Made by a program: the position numbers and the translations under genes
Notes under the pieces: generated by a model
What the model saw: the letters and a program-made list of their open reading frames with translations, nothing else
What the model was told of the DNA's origin: nothing
Database searches by the model: none
Shown: positions 44,548 through 57,789 of the stretch, one piece after another
Layout: each line of letters starts with the position of its first letter
Position numbering within the stretch: the stretch's first letter is position 1
From: Adiantum capillus-veneris
Taxonomy: Eukaryota > Streptophyta > Polypodiopsida > Polypodiales > Pteridaceae
Direction of reading: 5' to 3'
Assembly (NCBI GenBank): GCA_014529385.2
Contig: CM043957.1
Location: 89,432,881-89,496,880, forward strand
DNA: 64,000 bases

Positions 44548-45619
44548 AGCTACGCTTCACAGTAGTTTACTTTCCTGGGAAAAATTCGGTAGAGTTTCCC
44601 CTGTAAACTGACCTCTGAACCAATATCAACCTGTCAAATGAACCAAGAAAGCTTCAGATTCTCATAAATCTTGACAGAGTCTCCTTTGTAAAATGGCTCT
44701 GTTGTACTTAAAAACAGACCAAAAAACAGCTCAAAAAAAAAACACTGTCTCTCTGACACTGTAAGCTGTGGGTAAACCTGTCGTGCACCTGTACTGTCTC
44801 TGACTGTCCTGTAAGCATAGACTGCGACAATGCCTCAACGGCAGTAAAGCAAAGATGCAATCCCAACTGTCTAACTCACAGTCAATACATCCTAGCTGCC
44901 TATCTAAGGGTGCTCGAGGGATCGCTCCAAGACCTGTATCACCGAAAGGATCTCAACATTCGAGAATCCCCCAGCTCAATAAAACCTCACTCGACCCTCA
45001 ACAAAGGCCGCAGTAAATCTGACAGTACATAGACTTCCCACAAAGTCATACATCCACAAATTTCCCACTGTATGCTGTAACCGCTGCGGCGGTTGTTTGC
45101 TGCATGACTCACAGCCAGCAAACCCTCAACAGACATACATCATCTTTGACAATACATCCCATGTGGAAGTACCTGCAATGTCAGGATGAAATCTGGAATA
45201 TCAAGCAGCAAACACAAGCTACCTGATGAACTAGTGGATGTCGCCTACAGTCTGTGTGTGGATGCGCCCGTGTCGTATGTGACACGCCTCCAAGAACTGT
45301 GAGCCGTCCTTCGATGTGTAGACAGCCACAAATCAACACTCTGGGAGTGTCGATATCCTCAGCACCTGCAGTCGTAGGCTGAAAACCCCAAATTTGCAGA
45401 GTCGGATCTGCACCCGCTGAGACCACGTAGTCGAAAATGGCCTGCGCAGAACTTTGTCGAAGCCGAACGGTGACCGAGATGACTTCAGAATGAAATTCTG
45501 AGCACACCGAGGCCTACGGGCTCACCCACAAGATTTGGGGCCGTGTCTTTGCCTGTCAAATTTCACTCCAATCTGAGCTGGTGACTCTAGCCTCCTGCAG
45601 TGCTGCCCTGAGCCTCAAT
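44548..45619 (-). other. Long leader of the minus-strand copia
   Basis: About 1.07 kb between the primer site and the Gag start. No frame longer than ~110 codons is present, and none resembles a known protein. Several short tracts of ctgtc/ctgtaag recur, but nothing clear is seen. Confidence 0.55.
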
Positions 45620-45636
45620 CTGAGCTCTGATACCAG
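45620..45636 (-). other. Primer binding site, initiator-Met tRNA, minus strand
   Basis: On the minus strand ACTGGTATCAGAGCTCAG follows the LTR end CTCCTTCA. TGGTATCAGAGC is a perfect match. Confidence 0.9.
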
Positions 45637-45637
45637 T

Positions 45638-45831
45638 TGAAGGAGTACGAGCGGAAGTGCGACGCGAGAGAGAGAGTGCGAGAAGAAGAGCACGACGATA
45701 TGGTGAACTCGGTCTACTGTAATGTGTAGAGCATAGTGAGTTCTTATTAGGTTTTAACAAAATAATATGTGTACATACCTGTCGGCCCGCCCACTTACCT
45801 GGGCGACCACATTGGGCTTTATACCCCAACA
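45638..45831 (-). repeat. 5' LTR of the minus-strand copia (194 bp)
   Basis: On the minus strand it runs TGTTGGGGTATAAAGC to CTCCTTCA. A TATAAA box lies near its start. Confidence 0.95.
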
Positions 45832-45836
45832 AAATG
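45832..45836. repeat. Target-site duplication AAATG, right
   Basis: Matches 40339-40343. Confidence 0.9.
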
Positions 45837-46610
45837 TTTGCGAGATATAAAGAAACTAAATCCAGGTTAGCCTTCAAAAATTGCTCCTCTTCATCCTCTT
45901 CTAATCCTTCCACCATATTTATTGTCTCTGCTCACAGGCCATGCTGCCTAAACTGGTTGCCTGCATGTTCCCAACATCACCTGAACTTTCCTGCGACCCT
46001 TTTTAACTGTAAGCATATTTGCCTCCCAATTATGCTTTACCCTGGCTTGACATAACCATGGTCTCCCCAAAATAATCTGATAATCCTGACTGTGATGCTC
46101 AATATTCAAGACTACTAAGGAAATAGCAAAAGACAAGCCAGCTACATGCAGGACAATGCCTCGGAGTAATTCTACTGGCTGTACTCTTCTCTGATCTGCC
46201 ATGCAAACTACAAATGGTGAAGGTTCCCAATCACTAAGTCCAAAACGCTCACAAGCCGCTTGATCAATTCTCTATGATGTTCTGCTCATCATCAAACCTT
46301 TTTTTTTAAACGTCTCCTTAGATGAAAATCTGCAACGCTCTCGGCTCCTGCATGCCTCATCCTCCATCTTGAATCCGCGCCTGCAAAGCCGCATTCTCTT
46401 GAGACAACAGCTTGTTGAGCTCGCAAAGCTTCTCCATGTCCTGGTCCAGCGCTGCCATCCTGGCACGTGACTCGACTGCCGCAAAGTCGGACTCAACATT
46501 CTTGGCCTCTGACTCTGCAAGCTCCACTTTGGTGACTGACAGCGTGTCTTCCACGTCACGTTTGGCCTTGCGGAGAGAAGCATTCTCATTGGTGAGGGAT
46601 TCGACATGTT
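45832..46610 (-). pseudogene. Athila/Tat-like Ty3 coiled coil and protease part
   Basis: Upstream part of the element whose RT lies at 38300-40343. Minus strand 46610-46357 encodes a coiled coil (DTLSVTKVELAESEAKN, LCELNKLLSQENAALQARI). A protease domain follows near 46260-45950 (CERFGLSDWEPSPFVV, NIEHHSQDYQIILGRPWL), and an acidic linker (EGLEEDEEEQFLKANLDLV) is cut by the copia insertion at 45831. Stops and shifts separate the parts. The left boundary near 46610 is where AT-rich unique sequence begins; no LTR is seen. Confidence 0.75.
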
Positions 46611-50280
<3,670 letters not shown>

Positions 50281-51300
50281 CAGCTCCCAGAGTGTAAGAG
50301 ATATGATAATTGGTCATGGCAAATTCCTTATTTGTGTGACAAATGTGGTGCATGTTTGAAAGCAGCTTTCTTGAATTGAACGCTCATGTGGCAGCCAGAT
50401 TTGAGCCAACATCAGGAGGGTGGGCCATTTACTCATATATTATTTTTTGCTCACACCAAAGGCAACAGCACAGATATCTAAAATGTGTTGAGCAAAGCTG
50501 TGTATATGTGCTTGGTGTTTTGTTGGCTTATGACATGTTCCTTGAGTAGATTTGATGTGGTTTTTTGGTATCTTTTGGATGTTGATGCCTCTAATGGCCA
50601 TTTCGTCGATATGTTCACCAATTTGTTATTTGACTCTTGAAGTGCATTGATTGTGAGAAATGACCAACAAAGGCAGGTCCACAAAGCCCTCCACCATTTT
50701 CAGTGAATGCAAAACGAGGGTGTCTCTTCATATGCAATAACCTATGCTTGCATCTTCAAGGCATGTGGCACTACAAAAAATGCTGATATTGCTCAAAAGG
50801 GAAATTGAACGTTCATGTAACAACAACATTTGAGTCAGCATTAGGAATGTGGTCCATTTATTCATGTATAATTCAACACTCAAGTCTGATTTTTTGCTCA
50901 CACCGAAGGCAACAGCACATATATCTAAAATGTGTAAAGTTGTGTATATGTGCCTAGCGTTTTGTTGGCTTATGGCATGTTCCTTAGAAATTGTGAATGC
51001 CCCATTTGTATGCCAAATGTGGTGCATGTTAGAAAGTAGATTTCTTGAAATTGAACTCTCATGTGGCAGTGAGATTTGATGTGGTTTTTAGGTATCTTTT
51101 GGATGTGTTGATGCCTCTAATGTGCCTTTCACACAAGATGCATTGCATTCTATGCTCACATTCTATGCTCACATTTTATACACTTATGGTCATGTATGAT
51201 GTAAGTGGTGTTCTTTGTGCGCTATTCTCAGTTAATTTTGGCTATGGTTGTGTAATTTCTGTGATTCTCTTCATGTCTATCCAAATTAGATATGCTTAAT
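50281..51300 (+). pseudogene. PPR-derived repeats, first block
   Basis: Two diverged copies of a ~450-bp unit. The shared pieces are 'tttttgctcacacc' to 'ggcatgttcctt' (50445-50545 and 50886-50985) and 'gatttgatgtggttttt' to 'gatgcctctaatg' (50551-50602 and 51075-51122). Short frames give PPR signatures: CDKCGACLKA near 50335, then ITYACIFKACGTTKNADI near 50732-50790, and YAKCGAC*KVDFL near 51010. Stops and shifts interrupt every copy. PPR proteins are RNA-binding, organelle-targeted proteins; these are dead copies. Confidence 0.7.
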
Positions 51301-52120
51301 TGATGTTGGCTTGAGGATATTTTTCATCTGGGGGTAGGTCGAGGAAGCCCTTGGCCATGAGACTTTGGGTTGTTTTTGGCAGATGAAAATCGAGGGTCTC
51401 TCTCCATATGCAATCATTTATGGTTGCATCTTGAGGGCATGTGGCACTGCACAAGATGTTCATAGAAAATTCCCCCTTTGTATGCCAAATGTGGTGCATG
51501 TCAAAAAGCACAAATGTGCTTCAAGAACTTCATGTCCATTGAAACATGTTAGCCAGGGGCTCTTGATAAAGAAGCATTGTGGGGTTTGTGCAAAAGGGCA
51601 GGGCCAACGATATCGGGGATTGACAAAGCGAGGGAAAATCTCCATGTGCAATTGCATCTTGAATGCATGTGTTACTAGGCAAAACTTTGATCTGGAAAAA
51701 AAAAAGATTTAGGCCAAGGAGCACCAGCTCATATTCAATCATTTACGCTTGCATCTTGAGGGCATGTGGCTCTACACAAGAGGTTCATGGCAAATGCCCC
51801 ATTTTCATTCCAAATATGGTGCATGTTAGAAAGCACAAAAGGTGCTTCGACAGCTTCCTGTCTAGAACATGTTAGTCAGGGGCTCTTGATAAAGAGGTCG
51901 TCTTTTGGAATGCAAACTCATTGTGGGGCTTGCCCAAAAGGGCAGGGCCAACAAGCCCTGGGTTTTGTGAAGCGAGGACAACTCTTTACATGCAATCATC
52001 TACAATTTCATCTTGAAAGAATGTGGTAATAGGCAAAACATCAATCTGGGAAAAACAATTTGAATTTGACCAATGAGCACCAGCTCCCAGAGGGTAAGAG
52101 AACTCATAATTGCTCATGGC
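51301..52120 (+). pseudogene. PPR-derived repeats, second block
   Basis: Frame 51330-51450 gives EEALGHETLGCFWQMK followed by GLSPYAIIYGCILRACG, a clear PPR motif pair. YAKCGACQKAQMCFKNF follows near 51480-51530. A second copy near 51727-51775 gives YSIIYACILRACGSTQEV, then a degenerate KYGAC*KAQKVLRQLPV and GQGQQALGF near 51955. Stops (TAG after the Cys) recur at equivalent places in the copies, so the inactive form was probably itself duplicated. Confidence 0.75.
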
Positions 52121-53095
52121 ACATGAAGGCATCATGATGGAGTAGCAGAATGAAGAGGGTGATAAGGTAGCCTATTTGTTGCACTTTTTGAGACATTAGA
52201 AACAAATGAAGGCCCGATTCCCATGATGCTTACTTGACTGTACAACATCATCACTGTCTTGCAACACCAGTACGCAATTCAACTCAAAATCCGGCCTTGC
52301 CTTGCTCTCTCCTACATCTTCAACAACCTGATTTAAATCTCAAGCTGCTCACGTGAACCATAGGTCTTCTGAGACAACCATGATCCACCAAAATTTGGAG
52401 TTGTACCTTGATTTGAAGTGAATCAGGCAGCTTTTTGTCAATGGAGTCATTCTTGCAATGCACTAATTGCAAGATTTTTCTGACATGAGAACAGTCAACA
52501 AGCAATGGGATTTTTTAAGTGAATACGAATTGATGGCTCTCTCCATATTCATCAACTTGCAAGGCACATGGTACTACACAAATACTGAAATGCGGTGTAC
52601 TACAAAAGGCACCTCATGATTTCTTGAAGCGCTTTTTTTCCAAGATGTCCTCTCTTGGAATGCACACCAATTGCGGTATTTTTCCAATAGGGCTAGTGCC
52701 ATCAAACTCTATAATTTTTTTAACAGATGCATTGATTACAGTATATAGGAACATTGTCAGTAGGCACCTGGCTGTTTCCACGATGCAAAGTGAGGTGGTC
52801 TCTCCAAATGTAATCATCTGTATCTCACAAGATGATCTATAGGCAAAAAAATTCACAATGGTGATATTGTTAGTCATGGACTGTTGAAAAAAGAGGTCAT
52901 CCTTGGCAATGCCTTCGTTGGTATCTTCACCAATTTGACTCTTGAAGTGCATTGATTGTGAGAAATGACCAGTAGAGGCAGGACCAGGAAGCCCTGGTCC
53001 ATTTTCAATGAATGCAAACCAAGGGTGTCTCTTCAGATGCAATCACCTACGCTTGCATCTTCAAGACTTGTGGCACTAAAAAAAATGTTGATATT
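52121..53095 (+). pseudogene. PPR-derived repeats, third block
   Basis: Degenerate PPR pieces: a shifted copy near 52528-52580, MQSEVVSPNVIICI near 52785-52825, and LLKKEVILGNAFVGIF near 52882-52930. After a frame change come QDQEALVHFQ*MQTKGVSS and DAITYACIFKTCG near 52975-53070. The last stretch is a diverged copy of 50650-50795. Confidence 0.7.
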
Positions 53096-53227
53096 GAAAT
53101 TAATGTAGTATGGTGGCATATATAGTTTTTAACCTATCATCATTTTTTGTGTTTACTCTTAGTTGATCTCATTGGAATTTCAATTTACTTGATGAATAAT
53201 TTCTACCCTTGCGTAAATACACCAAGG

Positions 53228-53230
<3 letters not shown>

Positions 53231-53314
<84 letters not shown>
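53231..53314. repeat. (CT)n microsatellite
   Basis: About 42 pure CT units, followed by a second short CT run at 53330-53342. Confidence 0.95.
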
Positions 53315-53317
<3 letters not shown>

Positions 53318-53410
53318 CTTCTCTATATCTCTCTCTCTCTTTCTATCATACACTTAATCTTTCAATATGAAATAATCATACTAGAATTATTTACATATGT
53401 GTGAAGAACT

Positions 53411-54262
53411 TACATGGTGTCTTATTCATTGTTTCCATTTCATCTTCCATATAAATTTTCTATGTCAATGAAGAGTATTACTAAAGATTGTTCACAAGCA
53501 CAATAAGGATTGTGAGAAATAAGTTACTGAACACTCACTCAAATTTGCAATCAACCGATTGTAAAAAAATTGTCTGTTGAAAAATAACTAAGAGTTTTCT
53601 ATAAATATTTAAGTACGAACGTACTTGCTCATGCATGTGACCTTTCATAAGCATGTAGCAAAATATATTTAACTTATGAAAGCTATCTAGATCATAGAAG
53701 TTCCAACTGCTATGATTGTTTGTGAGAAAAGGGGCTATGTTTGATAGTGTATGTGGTGTGTGTGTGTGAATTTTTTTGAAGATTGGACAAAGTTGCCATG
53801 TCAAAGAAGAGTATTAGGTTAATATTGTTGACAAGCACAATAAGAATGGCTAAGAATAACTTGCTGAAAATTTTTTGTGTATTACAAAAAAATATACAAT
53901 ATGAACTTACATGGTGTCTTATTCATTGTTGCCATGTCATCTTCCATATAAATTCACTAGGTCAAAGAAGAGTGTTAGTAAAGATTGTTCACAAGCACAA
54001 TAAGGATTGTGAGAAATAAGTTGTTGAACACTCACTAACATTTGCAATGAACCCATTGTAAAAAAATAATCTATTGAAAAATAGGTAAGAGTTTTGTATA
54101 AATATTTAAGTTCTAACATACTTGCTCATGCATGTCATCTTTCATATGCATGTAGCAAAAGATGTTTAACTTAATAAAGTTCTCTATAACATAGAAGGTT
54201 GAACCATGATTGTGATAAAAAAAGGCTATGTTGATAATGTATGTGTTGTGTTTGCGAGAGCT
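53411..54262. repeat. Imperfect tandem duplication with a partial third copy
   Basis: The block starting acatggtgtcttattcattg at 53411 recurs at 53909, and about 350 bp after each start are similar. Between them, 53795-53870 carries a partial third copy (caaagaagagtatta ... ttgacaagcacaataag). No coding sequence is evident. Confidence 0.85.
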
Positions 54263-54313
54263 ATTGTAACATATGTACTATTTAGCTAGGTAGATGCACC
54301 TCAATGCAATTTT

Positions 54314-55890
54314 TTATAGTGTATGTGGGGTGATTGTGATATTCGGTTCATGACCGTGACAATTCACGTTGTTGTTGTTGTACCCTCTTGTACCCTCTTG
54401 TGACATTCCATTGTGAAAAACTATTATCGGCACCTCGCAAAGCTTCGAAAAGTACCGTGCTAGGGCCGCATCCCTTCCATGATACTCTCGAGTCCATTGT
54501 CGAAGGAAGTCATCCTTGTCAGCAATCCAAGACTGCACATATCATGTCTGAGTAAGAGAGAGAAAGAGAGAGAGAGTTACCATGAAGCTCTCATCCTGCA
54601 AAAAGAGGTTTTCCTACAGACGTAGTTGACTCTTGACCTGAATGGTTAAACCAATCCTCCACTTCTTTGTGACTTGTTGATGGTCTTAGGCTTTGTCTTA
54701 TTGCTTGGAAGGTGGCTTCGTCCGGTAGTGTCTCCTTGTATTTTTCAGCTTTCTCAAAGCAACTTCAGAGGCATTCCATTGGATTGTTGGATGTTTCCAT
54801 TGCCTCATCATCGCTACTATCCTCTGAAACAAATCCACTCCTCTCCTCTTGAATTCTGGAAATGATAGCCAGGGAGAAGTCCTCCCTTAAATAAAAGATG
54901 CTTTGCACATCATGTAAAAAGATATAGGTCCTATCTCCAATCATGAACTCAGGCACAGCAGGCAACATCATCTGAGCATGCTTCTCAGTGAAGTTACTGA
55001 CATCCAAGGGTAGTTTGATTTCTGTTGTTTTCAGAGAGAGCATCTTGCTTTTTTGAACTTCAATAGCCTCAACCTCAAGGTCGACTGTATCTTCAACCTC
55101 CTTGCGTTGTTGTATGTGTGTTGTCTCCTCGTATACTTCATCTGGTGCTGCATCCTACTCCTCTATCACCTCATCAGGATTCTGCATGAGGAATCCAAAG
55201 AGCCTGTTCAGGTAAATCATATAGCCAAAGGATTCCTGAAGAAGTTTGCACTCTTTTTGGTGCAAAGGGCAAGTTGAATGTCGACAAGCAGGTGGTAATT
55301 CCCTATACTTCTTCAGTCCCTGTCCTTTGCAACCGCAGTCATTTAAATGAACCACAGCTATACTGGGTAGAACAACCCTCCCTACCTGCACCATAAGTTC
55401 AAATTGATCTCAGTAGCGCTGCAAAAATTCATTTTGCTGAGCTAAAAGGTCTTCAATATCAAATTTTGGGTTAAACATAGAATGAACTAGATCATATTTG
55501 TCCCCAACACCACACGATGTTGCAAAATCGAACAGTCTCCCATCAATTATAGCTGACTTTTCCAGAGAAGGCACATCCTCTTTGGATTTACCTTTACTTG
55601 CACAAGGACTGCTTGCTGGGAGATGTGCATCATCCGAGAAGTCTATATTCCTCTTTGTTGTATTTTTCTTGACAAGTACTGTAGAGGGTGATGGAACCTT
55701 GTAGGGTGAGGGATCCTCTTGGCTCTTGGCTAGCTGACCTGTCTGACTCATCTTCATAGATTGACTCTTCTTGATCAAAGTCCTGACAAAAGTTAACAGT
55801 TCTTTTGGCAGAAGCGCTAAGCAACTGAGCCTGTAAAGGTTGGAATCTTGGCAAAAGCTCTGGGTCTGGTTTTTGTCTCTTCTGCCTACT
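54314..55890 (-). pseudogene. Unrecognised minus-strand gene remnant with possible intron
   Basis: One minus-strand frame covers 55778 to 54765 (337 codons) with only two internal stops, at 55410-55412 and 55155-55157. Upstream, 55854-55700 continues in another frame (QEESIYEDESDRSAS). Downstream of 54765, coding continues in another frame (KYKETLPDEATFQAI, SHKEVEDWFNHSGQ) to a GTAACT near 54582. After TGTGCAG at 54537, a further open stretch (SWIADKDDFLRQWTREYHG, LCEVPIIVFHN) runs to 54314. A Cys/His-rich patch CGCKGQG, CRHSTCPLHQKEC suggests a metal site. No family is recognised. It is a decayed host gene or an element gene. Confidence 0.5.
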
Positions 55891-55931
55891 GCACCTTAAT
55901 CCTATTCATCAGGAATCAATGTCAAGTCTTT

Positions 55932-55933
<2 letters not shown>

Positions 55934-56018
<85 letters not shown>
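55934..56018. repeat. (CT)n microsatellite
   Basis: About 42 pure CT units at the 5' edge of the minus-strand gene remnant. Confidence 0.95.
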
Positions 56019-56021
<3 letters not shown>

Positions 56022-56029
56022 TCTCCACA

Positions 56030-56092
56030 GTACTAAAGGCGCGCGTAGGGACTTCCAAAGTGTACTTGGTTGTCTCCGCGTGCCTTTAGTAC
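56030..56092. repeat. 16-bp inverted repeat between microsatellites
   Basis: gtactaaaggcgcgcg at 56030-56045 pairs with cgcgtgcctttagtac at 56077-56092 with one mismatch and a 31-base loop. It stands between a CT and an AC/GT array. Confidence 0.85.
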
Positions 56093-56269
56093 ACACACAC
56101 ACAGTGTGCCCCTCTGTCTGTGTGTGTGTATCTGTGTTTGTGTGTGTGTGTGTGTGTGTTTTGTAGAGAGAGAGAGAGAGATAGAGAGAGAGTTTTTGTG
56201 TGTGTGTGTGTGTGTGTTCAATAGTATAGATTTGTTTGTTTCCACACACACACACTGCTAGCTATTGTT

Positions 56270-56312
<43 letters not shown>

Positions 56313-56418
56313 TGACCTTTTTTGGGAGGAGTCTAGAGAAACTCCTTGGGAGGCGTCTGCTCCATTGCTGTGTGTGTGTGTGTGTGTGTGTGTGTCTGTC
56401 TCTTTGACAAGAATCAGT

Positions 56419-56468
<50 letters not shown>
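56090..56468. repeat. Compound GT/GA/CT microsatellite block
   Basis: In order: AC, GT (56118-56158), GA (56166-56190), GT, AC, GA (56273-56308), GT (56370-56394) and CT (56424-56468). Between them 56310-56370 is ordinary sequence. Confidence 0.9.
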
Positions 56469-56474
<6 letters not shown>

Positions 56475-56799
56475 CTGAGTTTTCACTCTACCTGTCTCTC
56501 TTTCTATGATTCTAGGTGAAAGCATGTATAGGTGGACCGCTTTTGCCACTATATAGCATATGGTTTTTGAGGTTGAGAAAATGGGTGGTTTAGGTGTTTG
56601 AAATAGTGGGATTAAATTCAACATTTTTGGAAAAAAAAGGGTTAAAATTTGACGTGTACTAAGTGAAAGCGCTTACTGGTTAATGAGCACCTCAAGGTAA
56701 TTTCAAGCATTTAATGCAAATATTCTCTCAAGTCTCGTCCCTCCCACTCTGTCTTGCTCGTTCCTCCCCCCTCTCTCTGTCTCGCCCGCGCCATTCAGG
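56469..56799 (+). promoter_or_regulatory. Probable promoter of the plus-strand gene
   Basis: Upstream of a CT-rich leader. A TATA-like ctatatag lies at 56549-56556, and pyrimidine-rich blocks lie near 56730-56790. Neither is proof; this is placed by context. Confidence 0.3.
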
Positions 56800-56951
56800 T
56801 TTCTGATTCCCTCTTTCCTCCCTCCTTTGAGTTTCTCTGCTAGCCGAAGCAACAAGCAGCAACATCACAACAACAACAAGCAAATTCAGGAGGAGTACTT
56901 TTTGATGGGCTAGTCATCAACTTCAGTAAAAATCCCCTGCAGCAGCGACAG
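56800..56951 (+). other. Probable 5' untranslated exon
   Basis: CT-rich and then CAA/CAG-rich leader typical of plant mRNAs (acaacaacaacaagc), ending gcgacag before a donor GTATGT at 56952. No long frame is present. The 5' limit is approximate. Intron 1 would be 56952-57502. Confidence 0.5.
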
Positions 56952-57122
56952 GTATGTGGCATCATGTAGCTTGAAGCATTCTATCTCGAATGTTGGTTGA
57001 ATTTGAATGTGGCTGGTTTTCCTAGGTAGCATTTCCAGGTAGCATTGATCCATGTTTTAACATGCTTCATGCAGATGTAGAAGCGTTGTATGCTTGTCTC
57101 TGAATGTGTGGCAAGATAACCA

Positions 57123-57241
57123 AAGGGGGCTTGGCCTAGTGGTTAAAGTGAATGGGTGGGTGCGTAAGGAACCAGGTTCAACCCATGGCGATATGGATGG
57201 TCTGCCCTCTGTTGGGGAGAATATTCCAAAAAAAAAAAAAA
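57123..57241 (+). mobile_element. tRNA-derived SINE with target duplications
   Basis: 119 bp with an A box (tggcctagtgg near 57132) and a B box (ggttcaaccc at 57174-57183), the RNA polymerase III promoter of tRNA-derived SINEs, and a 14-A tail (57228-57241). The 17-bp duplications gtgtggcaagataa(c/t)ca flank it at 57106-57122 and 57242-57258 with one mismatch. It lies in intron 1 of the plus-strand gene model. Confidence 0.9.
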
Positions 57242-57360
57242 GTGTGGCAAGATAATCATGGATTGTAACTATTAATGATGCATGTGTGAGTTTAGAATTT
57301 ATTTCTGGAATGTATATGCATTGTGCACATCTAATTGATCACCCTTGTGAATGCTTTATA

Positions 57361-57470
57361 AAAATGCATCATGCAGCTTGAAGCATGAATGCAGATTTTA
57401 TCAATTGTGTGTGCATGCTTATACGAATGCATCATGCAGGTTTAAGCATGAATGCATTTAACTATTGATG
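57361..57470. repeat. Short minisatellite gcatcatgcag...gaagcatgaatgca
   Basis: Related units at 57365-57395 and 57427-57457. Looser copies lie near 56963, 57062 and 57604. It lies in introns 1 and 2. Confidence 0.6.
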
Positions 57471-57502
57471 TTGTATCTATGTGGCATTTGTGATTTTTTC
57501 AG

Positions 57503-57597
57503 AATGAAGAAACAGGCTACAAAAGGACCTTCAGACTCTGACAAGGATACACTTAGGAAGGGAAAGATCTTTACGCAGGAGTCGCCTATCAAAACAG
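57503..57597 (+). CDS. Start exon of an unrecognised plus-strand gene
   Basis: The exon begins after a strong acceptor (tgattttttcag) and has ATG at 57504-57506. It encodes about 31 residues, rich in Lys, Ser and Asp (MKKQATKGPSDSDKDTLRKG), and ends aaaacag before GTTAGA, in phase 1. Spliced to 59304 it continues in the one long open frame there. A degenerate copy of its 3' half (ctacaaaaag ... cagcaggttagatgcag) stands at 57676-57742, suggesting an exon duplication within intron 2. Function is unknown. Confidence 0.5.
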
Positions 57598-57789
57598 GTT
57601 AGATGCATCATGCATGCATTTCTAAAATTGGTTTTATGTCTTGTAAAATTTCTGAATTTTTTGCACATGCATGCTACAAAAAGAACTTTCGAGTCCCCCA
57701 AGGGTACACCTAAGAAGCAAAATGTTCAGCAGGTTAGATGCAGGTATTTCCCCCATGGATTCAATTAAAGTGTTGCTTTATTAGGAAAA

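Larger units (their letters stand above)
40344..45831 (-). mobile_element. Ty1/copia element, minus strand, with YVDN in place of YVDD
   Basis: Short LTRs (191 and 194 bp), primer site, gag, protease, integrase, RT and RNase H are all present on the minus strand, flanked by AAATG. The LTRs differ at about six positions and a 2-bp indel. It interrupts an older Ty3 element between protease and RT. Lesions: a TAA in Gag (44077-44079), a deletion with frameshift near 42650, YVDD changed to YVDN, and TGA at 41022-41024. No functional polyprotein can be made. Confidence 0.95.

Noticed and set aside
57123-57200. A tRNA gene
   Set aside because: A and B boxes are present, but there is no cloverleaf, the copy has a poly-A tail and long target duplications; it is a SINE.
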